From an uncultured Acetatifactor sp. (GTDB lineage: Bacteria; Bacillota; Clostridia; Lachnospirales; Lachnospiraceae), in the NCBI GenBank assembly GCA_910583845.1, contig CAJUAB010000022.1, forward strand, positions 18,971 to 82,970: a DNA stretch of 64,000 bases, written 5' to 3'. The position numbers and the translations under genes are program-made. Under the pieces are notes generated by a model. It saw only the letters and a list, made by a program, of their open reading frames with translations. It was not told where the DNA came from and did no database searches. Of this stretch, positions 16,851-23,508 are shown piece by piece (the first letter of the stretch is position 1; every line of letters starts with the position of its first letter).

Positions 16851-18124
16851 TGGCAGGGGTTCAGCTTCTTTCCTTTTTATGCACCAACGGGCTGCGTTTT
16901 TTTCTGGGACTGTATCTGGTGGCGGCGCTGCTTGCGTGTAATGGCAGCAGGAAAGCGGCGGCGGTTTTGTCCGTCGGCGCGGCGGTCCTGGTCACGGCGC
17001 TGTCCTGTCTGCATGTCAGCCGGTTTTGTATGATTGCCGTTGAAGTCCTTCTTCTGCTTCTGACAGTGAACAGGTTGCTTGGGGCCAGGCCGAGAATGAG
17101 TCTGTTTATACTTGTGTTTTATGAGATGGCTGTTGCCCTGTGGGAATTTATTGTATCGGCAGGGCTGGGCATATGGTTTCACGCTGAGAGCTGTCCTGAC
17201 ATAAAAGCGCCCGGCGGCATGGCGGCGGTCTGGATTGTGCGTCTGCTGATGGTGGCTGTTGCCCTCCGGGCCGGAAGGGGAGGTATGACGGGGGACCGGC
17301 TGATGGCGGGCATCGCCGTGGCCGGGGTGCTGGGAGTGGTCCTCCTATCTGGGCAGAGGGCGTTAATCATCGACAGCGATCAAATGACCACCTGGATTGT
17401 TTTTTCCACGGTAATTCTCATGGCCGTCCTGTTCTATAAACTCAGCTGCCAGTATGAGATGGAAAGAACCATCGCGCGGCTGGAGGCGGAGAAGAGCGCC
17501 CTGCTGGAGCGGGACTACCGGACTCTGAGCAATACCTATGCCGTCAACGCGAAGCTGTTTCATGATTTCCATAACCATGTGGATGTATTATATGGGTATC
17601 TGGCGAAGGGCAGAGTGAAAGAGGCGGCGGAATATCTGGAAAATCTGCGCTCGCCCATGCGGGGCATCGCGCAGACGGTCTGGACAGGCGATGAGGCTGT
17701 GGACTATCTGATAAACAGCAAGATCGCCCAGGCGGCTTCCGGAAAGATCCGGATGGAAGTCAATATGGAATTTCCCCGGCATACCAATATCCGCAGCGTT
17801 CATCTGGCGGCCATTCTGGGCAATCTTCTGGACAATGCCCTGGAGGCCTCCGGGGAGGTGGGGGAGGAACTGCGCTTTATCCGCCTGACCATCCGGCGTA
17901 TCCAGGAGATGCTGGTGATCAAGGTGGAAAACGGATGCGCAGGGCCCCCGGTCCTGGACGGCGGAGAACTGCGGACTTCCAAAGCGGACAGGACCATGCA
18001 TGGCTGGGGCCTGAAAAGTGTCCGGACCGCGGCGGAATATTATGACGGAACTGTGGACACATCCTATGAAGATCACAGATTCCGCACGGTGGTCACACTG
18101 TATTTTGAGGCTGTAAGGATCTGA
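16850..18124 (+). CDS. AgrC-like sensor histidine kinase (GHKL)
   Basis: 424-residue kinase with about six hydrophobic segments in the first 200 residues, a short coiled coil (YEMERTIARLEAEKSALLER), then the phospho-acceptor helix KLFHDFHNHVDVLYGYL near residue 235. The GHKL ATPase follows: N box ILGNLLDNALEAS near 323 and G box GWGLKSVRT near 385. This matches the AgrC/ComD class that senses peptides or membrane stress. No AgrB/AgrD-like gene is visible nearby, so its signal is unknown. It forms an operon with the LytTR regulator and is followed by a terminator. Confidence 0.9.
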   Translation: MAGVQLLSFLCTNGLRFFLGLYLVAALLACNGSRKAAAVLSVGAAVLVTALSCLHVSRFCMIAVEVLLLLLTVNRLLGARPRMSLFILVFYEMAVALWEFIVSAGLGIWFHAESCPDIKAPGGMAAVWIVRLLMVAVALRAGRGGMTGDRLMAGIAVAGVLGVVLLSGQRALIIDSDQMTTWIVFSTVILMAVLFYKLSCQYEMERTIARLEAEKSALLERDYRTLSNTYAVNAKLFHDFHNHVDVLYGYLAKGRVKEAAEYLENLRSPMRGIAQTVWTGDEAVDYLINSKIAQAASGKIRMEVNMEFPRHTNIRSVHLAAILGNLLDNALEASGEVGEELRFIRLTIRRIQEMLVIKVENGCAGPPVLDGGELRTSKADRTMHGWGLKSVRTAAEYYDGTVDTSYEDHRFRTVVTLYFEAVRI

Positions 18125-18190
18125 TCAGGACAACGGAATTTTCGCGGAGTGTGGATTTCGCTGTCTGCAACCATATAAATTTTTTTCACA

Positions 18191-18222
18191 AAACAGGCTG
18201 TCCGGTTCCGGGGCCTGTTTTT
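18191..18222 (+). terminator. intrinsic terminator after the LytTR/kinase operon
   Basis: ACAGGC and GCCTGT arms enclose a loop that itself has CCGG/CCGG, followed by six T. It separates the regulator operon from the ABC operon. Confidence 0.75.
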
Positions 18223-18290
18223 TCGCGGACAAAAACAGACAGATCGCGGACAAAACGGCAGGGATGCGTTTTTTGCGGTATGCTGTAAAT
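18223..18290 (+). promoter_or_regulatory. LytTR-type operator (21-bp direct repeat) and promoter of the ABC operon
   Basis: TCGCGGACAAAA occurs at 18223-18234 and again, exactly, at 18244-18255: a 12-bp direct repeat with 21-bp period, two helical turns. That is the standard geometry for LytTR regulators such as AgrA, ComE and BlpR. A possible -10 box TATGCT is at 18279-18284, with no good -35, as expected for an activated promoter. The only LytTR regulator within 10 kb is the gene at 16128. Confidence 0.65.
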
Positions 18291-18330
18291 GTAACGAGGA
18301 AACAAACCTGGATCAGATGGAGGGAATCTT

Positions 18331-18507
18331 ATGCGACACTTTTATTTTCGATTGTTTGCCGGTATTATCTGGATGGCCGCGGCGGCGGTCAGCGCTCTGG
18401 GCGCGAATCTGCCCTTCGCCGCACTATATGCCGTGCTGGGCATCCTGTTTCTGAGAGCCGCCCGCGCAAGCCGGAAAAAGAACAAATCAGCGGAGGATGG
18501 GAGGTAA
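18331..18507 (+). CDS. small two-helix membrane protein
   Basis: 58-residue protein starting MRHFYFRLFAGIIWMAAAAV, with two hydrophobic stretches (about 8-24 and 28-45) and a basic, charged tail ending KKNKSAEDGR. GATGGAGGG lies just before the ATG. It is the first gene after the predicted LytTR operator and is followed 4 bp later by the ABC ATPase, so it belongs to that operon. Similar small membrane proteins often sit in LytTR-controlled bacteriocin immunity or export operons; here the role is not known. Confidence 0.6.
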   Translation: MRHFYFRLFAGIIWMAAAAVSALGANLPFAALYAVLGILFLRAARASRKKNKSAEDGR

Positions 18508-18511
18508 CACC

Positions 18512-19210
18512 ATGGACGGATCAAAACTTCTTGTTCTGAAAAATGTGAGCGCCTGGTATATCCAGGGCAGACCGGTTCTGGAGAACCTTTCCCTGGAGCT
18601 TGGCGCCAACGAGATTGTGGGGCTGATCGGATTGAACGGAGCCGGAAAAACCACTTTTCTGAAACTGCTTTCCGGACTGCTCCCGGGTTATGGGATGGAG
18701 AGCGCTCTGTGGCAGGGCAGGCCGTTTACGTTTCGGGATCATAGCTTTAAGAGGGAGAGATACACGGTCTTTGCCGAGGAGCAGTCCTTTGCTTATTTTA
18801 CCTTTCGCGAGTACGCGTCCTATGTGGCAAAGTCTTATGGAGTCAGACTGTCCGGCGTTGAGGGGCTGATCGAGGGCTTTCACTTCGCGGACTACACGGA
18901 TGTCCTGTTGAAGGAATTGTCCATGGGAAATCTGAAAAAGGCGTATCTGATCACGGCTTTCGCGTTAAGGCCCAGGCTGCTTCTGCTGGATGAGCCTGTA
19001 AACGGGCTGGATTTTCAGAGTACGGAATATCTGTATCAACAGATCAGCGGCTATCGGCAATATGGCACGATTCTTTTTTCGTCCCATATTCTGGAGAGCA
19101 TCTGTCTCACATCGGACCGGGTGCTGACGCTGGAGCAGGGACAGATAAAAAGGAGTTTTTCGGGAACGGAAATAGAGGCGGATACAATTCGGGAGGTGCT
19201 TGGGGAATGA
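18512..19210 (+). CDS. ABC transporter ATP-binding protein
   Basis: 232-residue ATPase. Walker A GLNGAGKTT at residues 40-48, a Q-loop region around EEQSFAYFTF, signature ELSMGNLKKAYL (a divergent LSMGN form), and Walker B LLLLDEPVNGLD. The start at 18512 follows GGGAGG by 7 bp; an ATG five codons upstream has no better site. It pairs with the permease whose start overlaps its stop by 4 bp. The divergent signature and small permease fit ABC-2 type export, for example of peptides, lipids or antibiotics. Probably controlled by the upstream 21-bp direct repeat. Confidence 0.88.
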   Translation: MDGSKLLVLKNVSAWYIQGRPVLENLSLELGANEIVGLIGLNGAGKTTFLKLLSGLLPGYGMESALWQGRPFTFRDHSFKRERYTVFAEEQSFAYFTFREYASYVAKSYGVRLSGVEGLIEGFHFADYTDVLLKELSMGNLKKAYLITAFALRPRLLLLDEPVNGLDFQSTEYLYQQISGYRQYGTILFSSHILESICLTSDRVLTLEQGQIKRSFSGTEIEADTIREVLGE

Positions 19211-20463
19211 TGGTAATAAAGGCATTGTCAAAACAGCTTTTTGGAGCGAAATATGAGCGGGTGGGCAAAAGCCTCCTGACCTGTCTCATTCTGTTTCTCG
19301 CCGTAAATGCCGCGGAGATGCATTTGTCAATAGCGCCCTCCGTTCTCTTTCTGACGGCAACGGCATTTTCGATGGGTACTATGTGGCAGACCCTTGACTC
19401 TGCGCGCAACCAGGAATTTCTCAAAGGATTTTTTCTGCTGCCTTTTGCCTGCGGGCAGATGACCCTCCTGGTGGCGCTGGCCTTTTCCGGTTACACGCTG
19501 ATTACAAAGACATCCGTTTTGCTGGCGCTGTTTTTCAGCGTGGGGAAGTGGAGCACAGCCCAGATAATGACCGCTCTGCTCTGCGCCTGCAACGGCTGTC
19601 TTATGGCGGCGGCAGGGTACGCGATGATGGGCCGGCAGCGCCGGAGGCCTGCTCTTTGGCCTGTGGAACGGAAATTCTGCGGAGCGTGGCCTCTGCTGTT
19701 CTGGTGGGGAGGAATGCTGTGTGCTATCTTTCTTGTGAGAGAATTGCCGGTTTTCATCGTGATTCTGTCTGTGAGTCTGCTCCTTTCCGTTCTGCTTCTT
19801 CGGGCGGCGGACGACTATGCGTTTTACCGTCCGGCAGCGGTCAGAGTGCCCGCCATACGAAGCGCAGGCACAGGGAATGTATTCCTCTATCTGCTCCGCT
19901 GCCTGGCCACGAACAGGAGTTATCTTCTGAATACTGCCGGTCTGTGCGGGATTGCCGCCGCGCTGCCGTTTATACTGGGGCCGCTGGAAGGATTGAACGT
20001 GCTGCCTCTGGGCTTTGCCATTCTGTGCATGAACACGCCGCTCTGTGTGCTGCTGTCCCGCGACCCCGGGTTGGAGCAGGCGGTGCGTATGCTGCCCGGA
20101 CAGGCAGGCCGCTTTTGTATCCGGTACGGCCTGTTTCTGTTTTTGGTCCATATGGGGGTGAGCGGCGTGTATCTGGCCAGCTGGGAGCTTGGCCGGGGCG
20201 GCGTGGGGGGAGAAGAGATTCTCGCCGCTCTGCTGATCGCCATGCAGAGTGCCGTTCTGTCGGTTCTGCTGGAATGGCGCTTTCCGATCCGCGGCTGGAA
20301 GATAGAAAGTGATCTGTGGCACCATCCCCGAAAATATATTGTGCCTCTCTTGATGATGCTGGCCGCGGGAGGAATGGGCATATGGCCGGGGAGCGTATGG
20401 ATTCTGGGGGGCATTTTATCGGCGGAGATTCCGGGGCTTTGGTGGGCAGCCGGAAGAATGTGA
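19207..20463 (+). CDS. ABC transporter permease, about ten helices
   Basis: 418-residue hydrophobic protein with about ten membrane segments, overlapping the ATPase gene by 4 bp (ATGA). No extracellular domain is evident. It is the membrane partner of the 18512 ATPase, and the three-gene unit (58-residue protein, ATPase, permease) ends here. I do not recognise a precise permease family; by layout it is ABC-2-like. GC content is high, like its neighbours. Confidence 0.8.
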   Translation: MMVIKALSKQLFGAKYERVGKSLLTCLILFLAVNAAEMHLSIAPSVLFLTATAFSMGTMWQTLDSARNQEFLKGFFLLPFACGQMTLLVALAFSGYTLITKTSVLLALFFSVGKWSTAQIMTALLCACNGCLMAAAGYAMMGRQRRRPALWPVERKFCGAWPLLFWWGGMLCAIFLVRELPVFIVILSVSLLLSVLLLRAADDYAFYRPAAVRVPAIRSAGTGNVFLYLLRCLATNRSYLLNTAGLCGIAAALPFILGPLEGLNVLPLGFAILCMNTPLCVLLSRDPGLEQAVRMLPGQAGRFCIRYGLFLFLVHMGVSGVYLASWELGRGGVGGEEILAALLIAMQSAVLSVLLEWRFPIRGWKIESDLWHHPRKYIVPLLMMLAAGGMGIWPGSVWILGGILSAEIPGLWWAAGRM

Positions 20464-20549
20464 GGGTTGTTCTGTTCTGGATTTTGTGCTATCCTCATGG
20501 AGAACAGACGAAGGCCAGGGGCTTTTACAATATTGCAGGGAGGAGCATT

Positions 20550-21302
20550 ATGCCAGAGGAGGACGGCAGCATAACGGTATATCGGATCGGTGAGCTCTCC
20601 CGGCTGACCGGAGTGAAAGCGGGAACGATCCGGTTTTATGAGCAGTGCGGTTTTATAGGACCTGTGGAGCGGTCTTCCAACAATTATCGGCTCTATCGCA
20701 GGCGGCATCTATATCAGGTACGGGTATGCAGGCTGATATTCGGCGGCTTTGTAAACCGGCGGCTCCGCAGGGAGAGCCGGAAGGTGCTGGACGCGTCCGT
20801 CAGATGGGATCTGGAGGCCTATGGAGAGGCGGTGGCCAACTATCAGAGAGCCGTGGAGGAGGACATTGCGGGAACCCGGAAGGCCATAGCGATCTGTATG
20901 CGGCGGATGGAACAGGAGACCGGGGAGGAATGCCGCTGCACCAGAAAGCAGGCCGCGGCCATGGTGGGCGTGACGCCGGAGACTGTCCGGGGCTGGGAGC
21001 GAAACGGTCTGCTTGGACAGCATGAGCCGTATCGGAAAAGATTTTACGGGCAGGCCCTGCAAAACCGCATGTATGTGATCCGTCTTCTCCTGGATACGGG
21101 CTACAGCATGATGGCGGTCAGAAGTTTCGTGCAGGAATATACCTGCGGACACCCGAAAAGCGCGGGAAAGCTGTTGACAGCCCCCGGGGAAGAGGAACTG
21201 CGCTATCGTTCGGACCGCTATCTGGAGGCGCTGCTGCATCTGAGGGAAAAGACGCGGCTGCTGGGGGAGATGAAAGCGGAGATGGAAGCATGTGAAATAT
21301 AA
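20550..21302 (+). CDS. regulator with two MerR-type DNA-binding domains
   Basis: 250-residue protein. The first MerR helix-turn-helix and wing spans about residues 9-65: YRIGELSRLTGVKAGTIRFY then SNNYRLYRRRHLYQVRVCR. The second is at about 130-200: CTRKQAAAMVGVTPETVRGW then ERNGLLG and YRKRFYGQALQ. A predicted coiled segment links them. Start ATG at 20550 follows GGGAGGAG; a longer in-frame extension back to 20316 overlaps the permease gene and is rejected. Normal MerR proteins have one such domain and dimerise; a tandem copy could bind as one chain or bring two sites together. The nearest likely target is the esterase gene 70 bp downstream, whose upstream region has TTGTAC-N20-TATGAT, an over-long spacer of the MerR kind. 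Confidence 0.75.
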   Translation: MPEEDGSITVYRIGELSRLTGVKAGTIRFYEQCGFIGPVERSSNNYRLYRRRHLYQVRVCRLIFGGFVNRRLRRESRKVLDASVRWDLEAYGEAVANYQRAVEEDIAGTRKAIAICMRRMEQETGEECRCTRKQAAAMVGVTPETVRGWERNGLLGQHEPYRKRFYGQALQNRMYVIRLLLDTGYSMMAVRSFVQEYTCGHPKSAGKLLTAPGEEELRYRSDRYLEALLHLREKTRLLGEMKAEMEACEI

Positions 21303-21372
21303 ACCTTCTATTTGTACACCACCTTTTTTCTGTGTGCTATGATGAAGAACAGGAAAGGGAGGTGTTTGTTTT

Positions 21373-22149
21373 ATGAGGTATTTTCAGGTTGATGTCAGAG
21401 AAGAGCCCACCGAATACGGATATATGCCTGTATTGCAGCTGTATCTGCTGGAGGGGAAGGATAAGCCAAGGCCCATTGTGATCATCGCCCCCGGCGGAGG
21501 CTATGAAAGCGTTGATTCGGAAGAGGACAGGGTGGTGTCGCAGTATAACGCGGCAGGGTTTCACGCCGCGGTTCTGCGTTACAGTGTAAGCCCCCATTGC
21601 TTTCCGCAGCCGGAGCGGGACCTGATGCAGGCTATCGGTCTGGTCAGGGAAAGGGCAAGGGAATGGGGGATACTCAGGGACCGGGTGGCCATCTGCGGTT
21701 TTTCCGCGGGAGGACATCTCTGTGCCTGTGTGAGTACGCTTTGGAAAAAGCTGGGAGATGAGCGTTGTAAACCCGACGCGGTGATTCTTTGCCACGCCAT
21801 ACTGACAGCAGAATTGGACCACTGTAAGAACTTTATTGTCGCCCATGTGGGAAGCGGGGACCGGGAAGTACAGGAGCTGGCATTCTGCGACCGGCAGGTC
21901 AGCGGGGATACGCCGCCGACTTTTCTGTATACGACTTATGAAGATAAGCTGGCCAATGTGGAAAATGTGCTTTACTATGGAGAAATGCTGACAAAACACG
22001 GAGTGCCCTTTGAAATGCATGTGCTGCCCGGCGGAGGCCATTGCGCGCCCTGGTGTGATGACCTCATATGGGCAAAGTCCGTGGGAGGACGGGATTTCAA
22101 CTATATCAGACTGTCCGTTGAATGGATGAGAGAACTTTGGAGACTGTGA
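21373..22149 (+). CDS. alpha/beta-hydrolase, esterase/acetyl-xylan-esterase-like
   Basis: 258-residue serine hydrolase of the BD-FAE/lipase type. PRPIVIIAPGGGYESV (residues 33-47) is the oxyanion region, GFSAGGHLCA holds the nucleophile Ser at 111, and VLPGGGHCAPW near 218 supplies the catalytic His. These proteins remove acetyl or other short acyl groups from carbohydrates or small esters in the cytoplasm; there is no signal peptide. GGGAGG precedes the start at a suitable distance. The real substrate is not known, and no glycoside hydrolase is adjacent. Confidence 0.82.
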   Translation: MRYFQVDVREEPTEYGYMPVLQLYLLEGKDKPRPIVIIAPGGGYESVDSEEDRVVSQYNAAGFHAAVLRYSVSPHCFPQPERDLMQAIGLVRERAREWGILRDRVAICGFSAGGHLCACVSTLWKKLGDERCKPDAVILCHAILTAELDHCKNFIVAHVGSGDREVQELAFCDRQVSGDTPPTFLYTTYEDKLANVENVLYYGEMLTKHGVPFEMHVLPGGGHCAPWCDDLIWAKSVGGRDFNYIRLSVEWMRELWRL

Positions 22150-22243
22150 CGCGGACTGCAGCTTTTGTCAGGAAAACGGATTGCAAAAGGTGTATCATGG
22201 AAGCGTTGGTTGTACACGGTTCTGTGACAGGAGGAATAGGATC

Positions 22244-23140
22244 ATGAACGGAGCGGAAGTTAAGGAGTATCTGGCCACACATAAAACCAGACAGATCAGA
22301 GGCGGGAAAAGCGGCGCGGAGGTCTGGGAGATGGAGGGCGGGTATGTATTGAAGCATGTGCGGCGGGAGACGCTGCCCCAGCCGGAGGTATTTGCGTGTT
22401 ATCGGAATGAAGCGTATTTTTACCGGTTTTTCGGACAGGCGGCAGAACGGAGGCTGCCCTGTCTGCCGGAGGTCCTGGAGGTACAGGTCTCCCGGGATGA
22501 AATAGTCATTCTGATGAAGAAATATGGGGAGCTTTCCAGAGAGGGGACAGACACGGAGCTTTTACGGAAAATCATGCGCGCGCTGGCACAGATCCACTCT
22601 CAGGAAATCCCGGATTTTTTAAGGCGGGAGCGAAACCGGCCAGGGTATCTGGACAGAGAGCGCACCGGCGATTGTCTGGAGGGGTGGCGGTCCGTGCTAT
22701 CGGAACATCCGGGGGTGTTTGACGAGAGGATATTGCTGGAGACTGCGGCGAAAATCAATGACATAATTGAATGGCATCATGGGGAAAAACAGGTTTTATG
22801 TCACGGGGATTTTCACTGGGACAATCTTCTGGCGGGAGAGCAGGGGAATATTGTGGTGTGTGACTGGCAGGGGGTAAACGCCGGAGGGGCATCGGGGGAC
22901 ATCAGCTTTTTCGTAAGCCGTCTGGGGGCGGACGGGATATCCGTAGAGGCGGAGCAGGCGGCGGAGCTGTATAGCCAGGAGCGCTTTCTGATTACGGGGG
23001 ACAGGATCTCCCGGGAGGAGATGATCAGGCATATGAAGGCCGCCAATGTGATCACCACTTTTCAGTTCTGGCATGAATATCTGCACGGCAGCTCCTGTGA
23101 AAGAGTCCGGGGAATCTACGAGAAGATGCGGTTGGAATGA
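22244..23140 (+). CDS. aminoglycoside-phosphotransferase-family kinase
   Basis: 298-residue APH/choline-kinase-fold protein. VLCHGDFHWDNLLAG near residue 184 is the Brenner motif (catalytic Asp and Asn), and IVVCDWQGVNAGGASGDISF near 202 is the metal-binding Asp segment. The N-terminal lobe has a Lys in GYVLKHVRRE for ATP. AGGAGG lies 9 bp before the ATG at 22244. Members phosphorylate aminoglycosides, choline, homoserine or methylthioribose; the aromatic residues near the motif do not point to one. It ends about 55 bp before a strong promoter for the next gene. Confidence 0.78.
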   Translation: MNGAEVKEYLATHKTRQIRGGKSGAEVWEMEGGYVLKHVRRETLPQPEVFACYRNEAYFYRFFGQAAERRLPCLPEVLEVQVSRDEIVILMKKYGELSREGTDTELLRKIMRALAQIHSQEIPDFLRRERNRPGYLDRERTGDCLEGWRSVLSEHPGVFDERILLETAAKINDIIEWHHGEKQVLCHGDFHWDNLLAGEQGNIVVCDWQGVNAGGASGDISFFVSRLGADGISVEAEQAAELYSQERFLITGDRISREEMIRHMKAANVITTFQFWHEYLHGSSCERVRGIYEKMRLE

Positions 23141-23196
23141 GGCGGGCAGGCCCTTTGGATATGGCCGTCCGTAAATTTCATAAAACTAAAAAATGG

Positions 23197-23225
23197 TTGA
23201 CAGATCATGGAAAAGTGTTTATAGT
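23197..23225 (+). promoter_or_regulatory. near-consensus sigma-A promoter of the Cys-rich peptide gene
   Basis: TTGACA (23197-23202), exactly 17 bp, TATAGT (23220-23225). This is among the best promoters in the window. The start codon is about 35 bp after the expected transcription start. Confidence 0.8.
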
Positions 23226-23265
23226 ACTTAATATAGCAAAAAAAGGAAGAAAGGAGGCAACCAGA

Positions 23266-23352
23266 ATGTTCAATCTGCTATTTGATGTGAAGTGTGATAA
23301 TTGTGATCTGAATTGTTTTGCCTCCCGAAGGTGCGCCGTATTGCCGGGCTGA
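23266..23352 (+). CDS. 28-residue cysteine-rich peptide
   Basis: Starts MFNLLFDVKCDNCDLNC and ends CAVLPG; cysteines are at 10, 13, 17 and 23. A strong AAAGGAGG lies about 10 bp before the ATG, the promoter upstream is near consensus, and an intrinsic terminator follows 50 bp after the stop, so it is likely made as an abundant short transcript. The next genes encode two ABC exporters with a DUF1854 protein. Two readings fit: a secreted or modified peptide (no modification enzyme is seen), or a leader peptide whose Cys codons control read-through of the terminator into the exporter. A longer frame from 23137 overlaps the kinase stop and lacks a site. Family not recognised. Confidence 0.6.
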   Translation: MFNLLFDVKCDNCDLNCFASRRCAVLPG

Positions 23353-23402
23353 AAGGCTCTGACAGCGCATACATGCGTAAGCATGGCATAGATGGATAAA
23401 CG

Positions 23403-23439
23403 AAAGGCATGACATACATGGTAGGTTATGCCTTTTTCT
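23403..23439 (+). terminator. intrinsic terminator/attenuator before the first ABC exporter
   Basis: AAAGGCAT pairs with ATGCCTTT and is followed by a T-rich run. Just upstream, CATGC-GTAA-GCATG forms a small hairpin and GGCATA (about 23385) could instead pair with TATGCC of the terminator arm, so a switch between structures is possible. No separate promoter is seen between this hairpin and the exporter gene. Confidence 0.75.
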
Positions 23440-23508
23440 TTGTCTGTGAATATCGGGAGTGGAAAAGAAAAGTTTTGCGGGGAGTGGAAAGAGTAATCGG
23501 AGGAAGAA

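Noticed and set aside
20316..20549. Longer start for the double-MerR protein overlapping the permease gene
   Set aside because: The extension translates the permease in another frame and lacks a ribosome binding site; the ATG at 20550 has GGGAGGAG.
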